From assembly GCF_002157505.1 (NCBI RefSeq), contig NZ_NFSC01000030.1, forward strand, positions 186,001 to 250,000: DNA of 64,000 bases. Reading direction: 5' to 3'. The notes beneath the pieces were generated by a model. It did not search any database. It was given only the letters and a program-made list of their open reading frames with translations, and was not told the origin of the DNA. Source of the stretch: Arthrobacter agilis (lineage in GTDB: Bacteria > Actinomycetota > Actinomycetes > Actinomycetales > Micrococcaceae). The first letter of the stretch is position 1, and the number at the start of each line of letters is the position of its first letter. Made by a program: the position numbers and the translations under genes. Below are positions 49,611-58,470 of this stretch, one piece after another.

Positions 49611-52087
49611 ACCTCATCTCCTCCGACCCCCTGGACCGCAACCACTTCCTGGTGGACGAGTGGGCGCTCGTCGAGACGGAGTTCGACGTCTCCCTCCAGG
49701 GCCGTACCGAGACCCTCTTCTCCGTCGGCAACGGCTACCTCGGCCTCCGCGGCAACGTGGATGAAGGCAGGGACGGGTACCACTACGGCACCTTCATCAA
49801 CGGCTTCCACGAGACGTGGCCCATCCAGCACGCGGAGGAGGCCTTCGGCTTCGCCCGCGTGGGGCAGACGATCGTCAACGTCCCCGACGCGAGGATCATC
49901 CGCCTGTACGTCGACGACGAACCGTTCGTCCTGACGGAAGCGGAGATCCTGCGCTACACGCGGCGCCTCGATTTCTCCGACGGCGTGCTGGTACGGGAGC
50001 TCGAGTGGCGCACGCCCTCGGGCAAGCGCGTCCTCATCCGGACGCGCCGCATGGTCTCGTTCACGGATCGACACCTGGCAACCGTCGACTACCAGGTCGA
50101 GATGCTCGACGCCGAAGCGTCCATCCTCATCTCGAGCCAGATCCTCAACCGCCAGGACGGCGTGGACGGGGATCAGGTGCACCCCGTCGCCGACAGCGCG
50201 GCGTTCGACCCGCGCAAGGCGGATTCGTTCAAGGACCGGGTCCTCCAGCCGCGCCTCAAGCGTGTCGACGGTTCGCGCTACCTGCTCGGCTACCGCACCA
50301 CCAACTCGTCGATGACCATAGCGTGCGGCGTCGAGCACGACCTGGTCACGGACAACGAGTGGGATCAGCGGTCCCACCTCGAGGACGACCTCGCCAAGCA
50401 CGTCTACCGGGTGAAGGCGAAGCCCGGCCGGCCCATCCGGCTCGTCAAGACCATCACGTACCACACCTCCCGCGGCGTGCCCGTGCGCGAGCTCGCCGAC
50501 CGCTGCGGCCGCACGCTCGACCGCGCCCGCGAAGTCCCCGTCGAGGAGCAGTACCGGAAACAGCGGGAATGGCTGGCCGACTTCTGGTCGCGCTCCGACG
50601 TCGAGGTGGAAGGGCAGCCCGCCATCCAGCAGGCCGTGCGCTGGAACATCTTCCAGCTCGCCCAGTCCACGGCCCGCACCGACGGCGGCGGCATCGCGGC
50701 GAAGGGCGTCTCCGGCTCCGGGTACGGAGGCCACTACTTCTGGGACACCGAGGTCTACGTCCTTCCCTTCCTCAGTTACACCGCTCCCCTCGTGGCACGG
50801 AACGCCCTGCGCTTCCGCCAGTCCATGCTCGAACCGGCTCGCTCGCGCGCGGTCGAACTCAACCAGCGCGGGGCACTGTTCCCCTGGCGCACGATCAACG
50901 GGCAGGAGTCCTCGGCCTACTACGCCGCGAGCACCGCGCAGTACCACATCGACGCCGACATCTCCCACGCGCTCATGCAGTACGTCGCCGCGACAGGCGA
51001 CGAGGACTTCCTCATCCGCGGAGCGATCGACATCCTCGTCGAGACCGCGCGGATGTGGGCAGACCTCGGTTTCTGGCGCAGCAACGGTGATGACAACTTC
51101 CACATCCACGGGGTCACGGGACCCGACGAGTACACGACCGTCGTCAACGACAACCTGTATACGAACGTCATGGCGCGAGCCAACCTCAAATCTGCGACGC
51201 GTGCTGTCGAGTCGCTCCGGGCCGACGATCCCGTCGCCTATGAGCGGATGGTCTCGCGCCTGAAGCTCTCCGAGGACGAGATCTACGAATGGGCGCTTGC
51301 CGCCGAGAAGATGTACATCCCCTTCGACAAGCGCGCAGGCATCCATCCCCAGGACGCCGCATTCCTGGAGAAGGAGCTGTGGGACCTCGAGAACACCCCC
51401 GCGAGCAAGCGACCCCTGCTGCTGCACTACCACCCGCTGGTGATCTACCGCTTCCAGGTCCTCAAGCAGGCCGACGTCGTTCTTGCCCTCCTCCTGCAGG
51501 GCAATGAATTCACCCCGGAGCAGAAGCGCGCCGACTTCGAGTACTACGAAGCCCTGACGACCGGGGATTCGACCCTCTCCGCGGTGGTCCAGTCGATCAT
51601 CGCGGCCGAGGTCGGGTACCAGGACCTGGCGATGAAGTATTTCCTGTCCGCTCTGTTCGTGGACCTCGCCGATCTGCACCGCAACACCTCGGACGGCATC
51701 CACGTCGCATCGACCGGCGGCGTGTGGAGTGCCCTCACCTACGGGTTCGGTGGCATGCGTGACCACGGCGGCCGCATCACCTTCGATCCGCGCCTTCCCG
51801 AGGGCTGGACCCGCATGAGCTTCCGGGTGACCCTGCAGGGTACGCGTGTGCGTGCCGACGTGACCCAGCATGCGATGACACTGACGGTCGAAGCAGGCCT
51901 GAGTGCGACGGTCTCCGTCCGCGGTGAGCGCGTGCATGTGGGGGCGGACCATCCCGTCACGGTTCCGCTCGACCACCAGGGCCCGCGCCTGACCGGCACT
52001 CCGAGCACACGTGACATCGAAGGGACCCGCCGGGCGGACGGCACGCTGGTGACGGCATCGATCCCCACCATCTCGGTGGGCTCCTAG
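49607..52087 (+). CDS. GH65 disaccharide phosphorylase (maltose/trehalose/kojibiose type)
   Basis: An 826-aa GH65 enzyme: N-terminal beta-sandwich (FSVGNGYLGLRGNVDEG), linker and (alpha/alpha)6 barrel with the catalytic acid Glu508 in HGVTGPDEYTTVVNDN, then the phosphate-binding HVASTGGVW segment and a small C-terminal beta domain. No signal peptide, so cytoplasmic. It would split an alpha-linked glucose disaccharide with inorganic phosphate into beta-glucose 1-phosphate and glucose. Which disaccharide cannot be told. ATG overlaps the HAD stop. A 14-bp hairpin begins inside its last codons. Confidence 0.93.
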   Translation: MNLISSDPLDRNHFLVDEWALVETEFDVSLQGRTETLFSVGNGYLGLRGNVDEGRDGYHYGTFINGFHETWPIQHAEEAFGFARVGQTIVNVPDARIIRLYVDDEPFVLTEAEILRYTRRLDFSDGVLVRELEWRTPSGKRVLIRTRRMVSFTDRHLATVDYQVEMLDAEASILISSQILNRQDGVDGDQVHPVADSAAFDPRKADSFKDRVLQPRLKRVDGSRYLLGYRTTNSSMTIACGVEHDLVTDNEWDQRSHLEDDLAKHVYRVKAKPGRPIRLVKTITYHTSRGVPVRELADRCGRTLDRAREVPVEEQYRKQREWLADFWSRSDVEVEGQPAIQQAVRWNIFQLAQSTARTDGGGIAAKGVSGSGYGGHYFWDTEVYVLPFLSYTAPLVARNALRFRQSMLEPARSRAVELNQRGALFPWRTINGQESSAYYAASTAQYHIDADISHALMQYVAATGDEDFLIRGAIDILVETARMWADLGFWRSNGDDNFHIHGVTGPDEYTTVVNDNLYTNVMARANLKSATRAVESLRADDPVAYERMVSRLKLSEDEIYEWALAAEKMYIPFDKRAGIHPQDAAFLEKELWDLENTPASKRPLLLHYHPLVIYRFQVLKQADVVLALLLQGNEFTPEQKRADFEYYEALTTGDSTLSAVVQSIIAAEVGYQDLAMKYFLSALFVDLADLHRNTSDGIHVASTGGVWSALTYGFGGMRDHGGRITFDPRLPEGWTRMSFRVTLQGTRVRADVTQHAMTLTVEAGLSATVSVRGERVHVGADHPVTVPLDHQGPRLTGTPSTRDIEGTRRADGTLVTASIPTISVGS

Positions 52088-52106
52088 CAGGTCACCGAGA
52101 TGGTGG
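52065..52106 (+). terminator. Hairpin overlapping the GH65 stop codon
   Basis: CCACCATCTCGGTG (52065-52078) pairs perfectly over 14 bp with CACCGAGATGGTGG (52093-52106). The left arm encodes residues near the C-terminus and the loop contains the TAG stop. No T-tract. Confidence 0.7.
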
Positions 52107-52140
52107 CTGTTCCGCTGCGGAGTCGCTGAGGCTGCTGCCT

Positions 52141-52227
52141 GCGCCACGGGTCCGGACATCCGGCGCGGGTGCTCAGACCCGGGGTACACGCGCCACGGGT
52201 CTGAGCGGCCGCGCCGCGAACACCACC
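52141..52227. repeat. Dispersed ~90-bp repeat, copy A
   Basis: Starts GCGCCACGGGTCCGGACA and contains GGGGTACACGCGCCACGGGT and GCGCCGCGAACACCACC. The same order of blocks occurs at 53057 and 53180. Each copy has two halves that both contain a CGCCACGGGTC-like core. Confidence 0.75.
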
Positions 52228-52232
52228 CAGCG

Positions 52233-52283
52233 GCTCAGGTGCCGCCGCGGCTCAGGTAGGGCCGCCGCTCAGGTGCCGCCGCG
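52233..52283. repeat. Short tandem triplication at the DUF1992 gene end
   Basis: GCTCAGGTGCCGCCGCG occurs at 52233 and near 52267, with a variant GCTCAGGTAGGGCCGCCGC between. The last copy contains the stop codon and final Gly-Thr codons of the DUF1992 gene, so the gene end has been copied downstream twice. Confidence 0.65.
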
Positions 52284-52949
52284 CCAGATGCGCCGCCAGA
52301 AGGATGCCTTCGGCGGTTCGGGCGGCGCGGCGGCCTCCGCCGCACGACGGGCAGCAGCCCGGCGCTCACGCCACCGCTCCACCTCCGCGTCGACATCGCG
52401 CAGCTTGGTGATCACCGGAGGGCCGCCGAGGAGCTGGCGCCTGGCGTCGATCACGCGGTAGTTGAAGTCCTCGAGGACCTCCCGCACCTGCTTCTCGGTG
52501 TACTGGCGGTCGAGGCGGTCGTCGAGCTCCGCGTCCTCCGTGCGCAGCAGGATGGCCCGTGGACCGAGCCCGGTGATGTTCTCGCGCTGGATCAGGCCCT
52601 TGACCCACCAGTCGGGATCGTGGCTCTCCCCCAGTCCCGGGATCGGCTTGCCAGCGAGCGCGAGGTTGTCGAAGTCGCCGCGTGCCACGGCCCGGTCCAC
52701 GATCAGCCGTGCGCGTTTGACCTCGTCCTCACCCTCACGCAGCGGGGCCATCTCGCCGGAGGCGGGGTCGCCGTCGTCGTTCTGCCGTTCCAGCTCGGCC
52801 ATCGCGTCACCGGCGTCCCCTCGGGCAGCGCGGAACTGGGCTGCTTTCCGCAGCCGCTCCTCGTGCTCCTGGGACCTGCTGATGTCGCTGCCCTCCGCGT
52901 CGATCGTGCCGGTCTTTCCAGTATTCCGACGTCCCACCGGCCCTCGCAA
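52269..52949 (-). CDS. DUF1992 (DnaJ-homologue C-terminal domain) protein
   Basis: A 226-aa soluble protein. The DUF1992 core is the segment from IVDRAVARGDFDNLALAGKP through DPDWWVKGLIQRENI to RQYTEKQVREVLEDFNYRVI, matching the YhdN-type family whose function is unknown. Flanking parts are charged and helical. TTG at 52949 is chosen because AGGAGA lies 6 nt upstream; a GTG at 53012 begins the longest frame but lacks a ribosome-binding site. Confidence 0.82.
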   Translation of the reverse strand: MRGPVGRRNTGKTGTIDAEGSDISRSQEHEERLRKAAQFRAARGDAGDAMAELERQNDDGDPASGEMAPLREGEDEVKRARLIVDRAVARGDFDNLALAGKPIPGLGESHDPDWWVKGLIQRENITGLGPRAILLRTEDAELDDRLDRQYTEKQVREVLEDFNYRVIDARRQLLGGPPVITKLRDVDAEVERWRERRAAARRAAEAAAPPEPPKASFWRRIWRGGT

Positions 52950-53056
52950 CCGATTCTCCTGCGGATGAACGGGCTCGCGTTTCGTCGTCGTGCGCACCGC
53001 AGACACCGGCACCGAGGAGGACGATGGCGTCGGATGGGCTGCGGGGCACTATCTCT

Positions 53057-53140
53057 GCCCCAGGTCCGCACACCCGGCGCAGCGGCCCAGATCCGGGGTA
53101 CACGCGCAACGGGTCTGGGCGCCAGCGCCGCAAACACCAC
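53057..53140. repeat. Dispersed ~90-bp repeat, copy B
   Basis: CCCCAGGTCCGCACACCCGG, then TCCGGGGTACACGCGCAACG and GCGCCGCAAACACCACC. Closely similar to copies A and C, about 0.9 kb from A. Confidence 0.75.
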
Positions 53141-53179
53141 CGACGACGACGGCTACCCACCAACGAGCCCCGGGTACCT

Positions 53180-53268
53180 GCGCCACTGGTCTGCACACCC
53201 GGCGCGGCGGCCTACATGCGGGGGTACACGCGCCACGGGTCTTGGCACCCGCGCCGCAAACACCACCG
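53180..53268. repeat. Dispersed ~90-bp repeat, copy C
   Basis: GCGCCACTGGTCTGCACACC, then GGGGTACACGCGCCACGGGT and GCGCCGCAAACACCACC. Together with copy B it fills most of the 52950-53404 gap, which otherwise holds no gene. Confidence 0.75.
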
Positions 53269-53290
53269 CTACCTGGCGCGCAGCACCGAC

Positions 53291-53331
53291 GACGACGGCG
53301 GGCCACCCTGGGAGGGCGACCCGCCGTCGTC
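53291..53331 (-). terminator. Hairpin, ACGACGGCGG family
   Basis: GACGACGGCGGG (53291-53302) pairs perfectly with CCCGCCGTCGTC (53320-53331). It lies about 75 nt after the stop of the minus-strand alpha-glucosidase gene. Arms match those of the hairpin at 36666-36705. Confidence 0.65.
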
Positions 53332-53404
53332 GACTGGAAGGAAGGGCGGCTCAAGCGAAACCGCCACAGCGGGCCCGCCGCAAGAAGCTGCCGGTACGAA
53401 GGCG

Positions 53405-55144
53405 CTAGGCGATCCAGGCCGTCGTGTCAGCCGGGAGCCTGCCGTCCACGAGCGGGGAGCTGCTCAGCAGCACAGTGCCCTCGGGCAGGTCCGCCGGCTC
53501 CGAGCCGAAGTTGGTGACGCAGTGCCAGCCGCTCGGGCGCGTGAAGTGCAGGACCTCGGGCGACGGCTCCTCGATCCACTCGAAGTCCTCCTCGCCCTGC
53601 AGTTCCCGGCGCAGCTGGAGCGCCCGGCGGTAGAAGCTGAGGGTGGAGTCGGGATCGCCCTCCTGCACCTCGACGGCGTACTCGCCGAACCACTCGGGCT
53701 GCGGCAGGTGCGCGCCGGCAAAGCCGAAACCGAAGGACTCGCCGTCCCTGGTCCAGGGCAGCGGCACGCGGCAGCCGTCGCGGCCCACATCCACGCCGGT
53801 GTTGCGGAAGAACGTGGGATCCTGGCGGTCCTCGTCGGCGATGTCGGCGACCTCGTGCAGGCCGAGCTCCTCCCCCTGGTACAGGTAGGCGGAGCCGGGC
53901 AGCGCCAGCATGAGCTGCGTGACGGCGCGGGCCCGGCGCTCCCCCAGCTCGCGGTCCAGCTCGGGTTCGGTGCCACCGCTCAGGAGCCAGGCCGAACCGT
54001 CCTGGCTGTCCGTGCCGCCCTGGCCGGGCTTGCTCACGCTGTCGGGGCCGGCCGGTGGCAGGCCGTAGCGCGTGGCGTGGCGGACGACGTCGTGGTTGGA
54101 GAAGACCCACGTCGACGACGCACCAGAGGTCTTCGCCTCGACGAGGTTCTTGGTGATGGTGTCGCGGAACTGGCGGGGGCCCCAGTCCGCCTTCAGGAGG
54201 TCGAAGTTGAACGCCTGGCCGAGTCCCTCGGGGCTGGCGTAGCGGGCGCGGCGGTCGGCATGCACCCAGGCCTCGGCGACTGCGGTGCGCGGCGGGGTGT
54301 ACTCGTTGAACACCGTCCGCCACTCGGCGAAGACCTCGTGCACCTCGTCGCGGTCCCAGAAGGGGTGCTTGCCGTTGTGGTTCCCGCCCTCGGGGCCGAG
54401 CTCCGCCTTGGACGGCAGCGGCTCGCTCATGTCCTTGGTCAGGGCGTGCGCGACGTCCACGCGGAAGCCGTCGACGCCGCGGTCGGACCAGAAGCGCAGT
54501 GTCGCCAGGAAGTCGTCGCGGACCTCGCGGTTGTCCCAGTTCAGGTCGGGCTGCTCACGGGCGAAGATGTGCATGTACCACTGGCCGTCCTCGACCCGCT
54601 CCCACGCCGGCCCGCCGAACACGGAGTCCCAGTCCGACGGCGGCTCGTCGCCGTTGGGGCCCTTGCCGTCCCGGAAGATGTAGCGGTCGCGGGCCGCCGA
54701 TCCCTTCGGCGATGCCAGCGCCTCCTGGAACCAGGCGTGCCGGTTGGAGGTGTGGTTGGGCACGATGTCGGCGATGAGCTTGATGCCGGCCTGATGCAGT
54801 GCGGCGATCATCTCGTCGAAGTCCTCGAGGCTGCCGAGCTTCGGGTCGACGTCGCGGTAGTCGTCGACGTCGTACCCGCCGTCCGCGAGCGCGGAGGGAT
54901 AGAAGGGGCTCAGCCAGACGGCGTCGATACCGAGGGATTTGAGGTACGGAATCCGGGAGGTGATGCCCTTGAGGTCGCCGATGCCGTCGCCGTTGGAATC
55001 GGCGAAGCTGCGCGGATAGACCTGGTAGACGGCGGCCTGGCGCCACCAGTCCGGGTCCTGCATGCGCTCGGCGAGCGCCTCTGCAGACAACTCCGTAGCG
55101 GCATCGACGGCGGATTCAACGTCGGGATTAACGGTGGAAGTCAC
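53405..55144 (-). CDS. GH13 alpha-glucosidase
   Basis: A 579-aa cytoplasmic GH13 enzyme (oligo-1,6-glucosidase / alpha-glucosidase group) that releases glucose from the non-reducing end of alpha-glucosides. Conserved regions: DIVPNHTSNRHAWF, GFRVDVAHA (nucleophile Asp230), VAEAWV (acid Glu291) and FSNHDVVRH, with the QPDLNWDN segment of this subfamily. GTG at 55144 follows GAGGGACG; the longer upstream frame overlaps the ROK promoter and is not coding. Divergent from the ROK regulator, so likely its target. Confidence 0.92.
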   Translation of the reverse strand: MTSTVNPDVESAVDAATELSAEALAERMQDPDWWRQAAVYQVYPRSFADSNGDGIGDLKGITSRIPYLKSLGIDAVWLSPFYPSALADGGYDVDDYRDVDPKLGSLEDFDEMIAALHQAGIKLIADIVPNHTSNRHAWFQEALASPKGSAARDRYIFRDGKGPNGDEPPSDWDSVFGGPAWERVEDGQWYMHIFAREQPDLNWDNREVRDDFLATLRFWSDRGVDGFRVDVAHALTKDMSEPLPSKAELGPEGGNHNGKHPFWDRDEVHEVFAEWRTVFNEYTPPRTAVAEAWVHADRRARYASPEGLGQAFNFDLLKADWGPRQFRDTITKNLVEAKTSGASSTWVFSNHDVVRHATRYGLPPAGPDSVSKPGQGGTDSQDGSAWLLSGGTEPELDRELGERRARAVTQLMLALPGSAYLYQGEELGLHEVADIADEDRQDPTFFRNTGVDVGRDGCRVPLPWTRDGESFGFGFAGAHLPQPEWFGEYAVEVQEGDPDSTLSFYRRALQLRRELQGEEDFEWIEEPSPEVLHFTRPSGWHCVTNFGSEPADLPEGTVLLSSSPLVDGRLPADTTAWIA

Positions 55145-55236
55145 AGGTGTCGTCCCTCTTTGATGTGGAAGTGTGGGCACTGGGGGTTGCCGGCACGGCC
55201 CTGCTGAAAGAGTTCTCCGGTAATGCACCCCAGACA

Positions 55237-55257
55237 TTATTTTTACGATAGAAATAA
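55237..55257. promoter_or_regulatory. TTATTT-N9-AAATAA operator of the ROK regulator
   Basis: A perfect 6-bp inverted repeat in an AT-rich island (ATTATTTTTACGATAGAAATA) between the divergent alpha-glucosidase and ROK genes. NagC/XylR/Mlc-type ROK repressors bind similar AT-rich palindromes of this size. Confidence 0.6.
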
Positions 55258-55298
55258 GAGACGTGTCAATGGACGGAAAAGCTGAAGGAGGACTTGCG

Positions 55299-56438
55299 AT
55301 GGAGGCGGTTCGGTCGCTAGCACTCCACAGCCCGGCCCGCGCCCTGGCACGGGAAGTCCTCGTCCGCGGCCCCATCTCCCGTGCCGACCTCGCCGCCCGC
55401 CTGGGCCTGTCGATCGCGAGCCTGACACGCCTGAGCAAGCCGCTCCTGGACGCCGGCGTCCTCCGCGAATCGGAGGAGCACGTCGCCGCACCGATCGGCC
55501 GGCCGACGCGCCCACTGGAGATCAGCCCGGACGCGCACCGGTTCGTCGGCATCAAGCTCACCGGCCGCAGCGCGGCAGCAGTGGCGACAAACCTGAAGTC
55601 CGACGTCGTCGACACGAGCGAGCGCGTCCTGCCCGGCCAGGACGTGGACGACGTCGTGGGCGCGATCGTCGATGCCATCACCGACCTCGGCCCCCTCGAC
55701 GACTTCAGCGGCGTGGGCATCAGCATCGGCGGCAAGGTCGGCTCCGGTGCCCGGGTGGTTCGCGCCCCCTTCCTCGGCTGGCGCGACGTACCCCTCGCCG
55801 ACCTCCTGCATCAGAGAACCGGCCTGCCGGTCGTGGTCGAGAACGACGTCGTCGCCCTCACCATCGCGGAACAGTGGTTCGGCGCCGGGCGCGGCGAGAA
55901 GGACTTCGCCGTCCTGACGATCGGTGTGGGCGTCGGGTACGGCCTCGTCATCAACGACTCCGTCATCGCACCGCCGGACGCCGGACTCGGACTCGTGGGC
56001 CACTACCCGCTGGAGGCCTCGGGGCCGGAATGTCCCGAAGGTCACGAAGGCTGCGCCTCCGCAGTCCTGACCATCCCGGCCATCTGCTCGCAGTTCACCG
56101 GGGCGACGGGCGAGCAACGGTCCTACGAGGACATCCTCAGGCTCGCAGCGGAGGGACACCCCGCGGCGAGCGGGATCGTCGAGGCGGCCGGCTGGAGGCT
56201 CGGCGTGCTGGTGTCCGCCGTCGCGAACCTGACGATGGTGGACCTCGTCATCCTGTCCGGCGAAGGCATGGACCTCGCGGAGGTCGCCGCAACTCCCCTG
56301 CAGGATTCGGTCACCTACCACCGCGACCGGGAGGCAGCCCCCCTCCGGTTGAGGCGGCAGCCCACGGACTTCGCGCAGTGGGCCCGCGGCGCTGCCGCCG
56401 TCGCCATCCAGCGCACCATCCTCGGAACCCTCGGCTGA
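55299..56438 (+). CDS. ROK family transcriptional regulator
   Basis: A 379-aa repressor: N-terminal winged helix (ISRADLAARLGLSIASLTRL) and a ROK sugar-binding domain with GVGISIGGKV and VVENDVVALTIAEQWFGAGR. The zinc site reads PECPEGHEGCASAV, a variant of the usual CxCGxxGC. ATG at 55299 is chosen because GGAGGA lies 7 nt upstream; GTG 55263 and ATG 55269 are in frame but lack sites. Probably controls the divergent alpha-glucosidase gene in response to a glucoside. Confidence 0.9.
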   Translation: MEAVRSLALHSPARALAREVLVRGPISRADLAARLGLSIASLTRLSKPLLDAGVLRESEEHVAAPIGRPTRPLEISPDAHRFVGIKLTGRSAAAVATNLKSDVVDTSERVLPGQDVDDVVGAIVDAITDLGPLDDFSGVGISIGGKVGSGARVVRAPFLGWRDVPLADLLHQRTGLPVVVENDVVALTIAEQWFGAGRGEKDFAVLTIGVGVGYGLVINDSVIAPPDAGLGLVGHYPLEASGPECPEGHEGCASAVLTIPAICSQFTGATGEQRSYEDILRLAAEGHPAASGIVEAAGWRLGVLVSAVANLTMVDLVILSGEGMDLAEVAATPLQDSVTYHRDREAAPLRLRRQPTDFAQWARGAAAVAIQRTILGTLG

Positions 56439-56488
56439 AGAGTCCGGGGTCACGGAATTATCAAGCAGCCTGATCGATTGCACCGGGT

Positions 56489-57154
56489 ATGACTACTCTC
56501 GCAATCATCGGAGCAGGACGCGGCCTCGGAGCCGCAGTGGCACGGCGTTTCGGGGCGGAGGGGTTCTCCGTAGCCCTCATCTCCCGGAGCCAGGGCAAGG
56601 TGGACGCCCTCGCGGAGGACCTCGGCAAGGAAGGGATCCACGCCCGGGGCTTCGCCGCGGACGTCCGGAATCCGGAGTCCATCGCAGCTGCCCTGGAGTC
56701 CGCAACCGAGACGCTCGGACCGATCGAGGTGCTGCAGTACAGCCCTCTCCCCCAGAAGGACTTCATGCGGCCCGTCCTCGAGACGACGCCGGCGGACCTC
56801 AAGGGTCCGGTGGAATTCTCGATCTACGGACCCGTGGCCGCAGTGCATCAGGTGCTGCCCGGCATGCGGTTCCTCGGTCAGAATCGCGGCACCATCCTCT
56901 TCGTCAACGGCGGCTCCGCGGTCAAACCCGGGCGCGCTGTCACGGGCACATCGGTGGCGTTCGCGGGCCAGGCCGCCTACGCCCAGCTGCTGCACGAGGT
57001 GCTCGCCGAGGAGGGCATCCACGTATCGCAGCTCATCATCGGCGGCCGCATCGTCGAGGGCGATCCGGAGAAGGACCCCAATGTGCTCGCCGGCGTCCTG
57101 TGGGACCTCCACGCCCGGCGGGACACCTTCCGCCGGCAGATCAGCGCCGACTGA
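56489..57154 (+). CDS. Short-chain dehydrogenase/reductase (SDR)
   Basis: A 221-aa protein with the SDR cofactor motif IIGAGRGLGAAVARRF and RSQGKVDAL, but the usual NNAG is replaced by LQYSPLP and the catalytic Y-x3-K is not obvious (FAGQAAYAQLLHE has Tyr without the Lys). It may be a non-canonical or inactive SDR. ATG at 56489; no strong ribosome-binding site. Confidence 0.82.
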   Translation: MTTLAIIGAGRGLGAAVARRFGAEGFSVALISRSQGKVDALAEDLGKEGIHARGFAADVRNPESIAAALESATETLGPIEVLQYSPLPQKDFMRPVLETTPADLKGPVEFSIYGPVAAVHQVLPGMRFLGQNRGTILFVNGGSAVKPGRAVTGTSVAFAGQAAYAQLLHEVLAEEGIHVSQLIIGGRIVEGDPEKDPNVLAGVLWDLHARRDTFRRQISAD

Positions 57155-57223
57155 TTCGGCACCTGCCGGGAGACCCGATAGGTGCCGCGGGGTCCCCTCC
57201 TCACGGACTGAGCAGCGTCCGCC

Positions 57224-57261
57224 GTCCCGGGCCGGAAGGCCGGGCCCGCAAGGCCCGGGAC
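57224..57261. terminator. Hairpin between convergent genes
   Basis: GTCCCGGGCC (57224-57233) pairs perfectly with GGCCCGGGAC (57252-57261). It lies in the gap between the SDR stop (57154) and the DAO-family gene stop (57349); the rest of this gap shows nothing else. Confidence 0.6.
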
Positions 57262-57348
57262 GCCGTCCCGGGTGCAGCAGGCCGCGCCGACGGGGAAGGC
57301 CTGAGCCCTCCCCGCCGCGCGCCGGACTTCAGTCGCTGGACTTCCCGA

Positions 57349-58470
57349 TCAGGCGAAACGTCCGGGCCGGAAGGTCTCCAGCATCGGGTGCTTCCGGCCG
57401 GTCACGATCTCGTTGGCGAGCAGTTCGCCTCCGATGAGCCCGAGCGTGGCCCCGGAGTGGGTGAACGCGACGAAGCATCCGGGCACGGTCTCCAGTTCAC
57501 CGAACACGGGTTCCCCGTCGCCGGGGATGGGCTTGCGGCCGATCTTCCATGACGCCGCCGTGAGCTGCGGCTCGCCCTCCAGCAGCTTGGCGGCCTCGTC
57601 GGCGAGCTCGTTCACGACCTCCTCCGGGATGGAGTACGTCCCGTCGGCGTTCTGCGTGATGCTTTCCTCGTACCAGTCGTGGTCGAGCGCGAAGGTGTTG
57701 CCCGGGTTGGGACGCACGGCCGCCCTCGGCGTGTTCATCACCGTCTTCGCGGGGTGTTCCACGGGAGCGGTGGTCACGAGCATCGACACCGGGGACGCGT
57801 CGGCGATCTCCACGCCCAGTTCGGCGACGACGGCGGGGGTCTGCGGTCCGCAGGCCACGACGACGTCGTCGGCCGGGAAGGTCCCGGCGTTCGGGGTCTC
57901 GATGCCGGCTGCGCGCCCGTCCTCGACGAGGACGCGTGCTGTGCCGGCGTGCGTCACGAGCTCGCCGCCGCGGGCGGTGAACTCCTCCATCAGGAAGTCG
58001 ATCAGGTGCGGCAGGCTCACCCAGCCCTCACCCGGGTTGAAGATCGACACGGTGGCGACCGCGTCCTCGCTGATACCCGGCGTGTGGTCGTTCACGCTGG
58101 CCGGAGACACCAGGACGGAGTCGTAGGCGTGGGCCTTCTCGTATTCGTGACGCGCCACCGTGTCCTGGTCCGAGCCGACGCCAGCCCAGTGGAGGCCGCC
58201 GTCGAAGCGCAGCCAGTCGCGGGACGGGTCCGCGGCGAACAGCGTCCGGTACCGGTCGATGCCGCACACGCGCAACTGGTGGTACGGCGAGGTCCGCTCC
58301 CCCGCGCTGTTGAGCCAGGACAGGGACCTGCCCGAGGCTCCGCTCGCGAGCTCCGCCTCGGTGACCAGGACAACGGATGCGCCCTCGCGCAGGAGGTGCA
58401 CCGCCGTCGAGACCCCGAGGATCCCGCCGCCGAGGACTGCGACGCGTCGTGTTGGTTCAGCCGTGCTCAT
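57349..58470 (-). CDS. FAD-dependent oxidoreductase (DAO family)
   Basis: A 373-aa glycine-oxidase/DadA-type flavoprotein: VAVLGGGILGVSTAVHLLREG at the N-terminus (FAD Rossmann motif), GASGRSLSWLNSAG, and the C-terminal FAD segment CFVAFTHSGATLGLIGGELLA. Such enzymes oxidise the C-N bond of amino acids, N-substituted amino acids or Amadori compounds. ATG at 58470 after GAAGGA; overlaps the upstream Gfo/Idh gene by 14 nt. Last gene of the five-gene uptake operon. Confidence 0.9.
   Translation of the reverse strand: MSTAEPTRRVAVLGGGILGVSTAVHLLREGASVVLVTEAELASGASGRSLSWLNSAGERTSPYHQLRVCGIDRYRTLFAADPSRDWLRFDGGLHWAGVGSDQDTVARHEYEKAHAYDSVLVSPASVNDHTPGISEDAVATVSIFNPGEGWVSLPHLIDFLMEEFTARGGELVTHAGTARVLVEDGRAAGIETPNAGTFPADDVVVACGPQTPAVVAELGVEIADASPVSMLVTTAPVEHPAKTVMNTPRAAVRPNPGNTFALDHDWYEESITQNADGTYSIPEEVVNELADEAAKLLEGEPQLTAASWKIGRKPIPGDGEPVFGELETVPGCFVAFTHSGATLGLIGGELLANEIVTGRKHPMLETFRPGRFA

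Noticed and set aside
49352-52189. Long minus-strand open frame (about 945 codons) opposite the GH65 gene
   Set aside because: It is a shadow of the highly GC-biased plus-strand gene; composition is Arg/Gly/Val/Asp repeats with no domain, and the plus-strand gene has clear GH65 motifs.
53024-55207. Long plus-strand open frame (about 727 codons) opposite the alpha-glucosidase
   Set aside because: Antisense shadow; its first part also runs through the dispersed repeats, and GH13 motifs are unmistakable on the minus strand.
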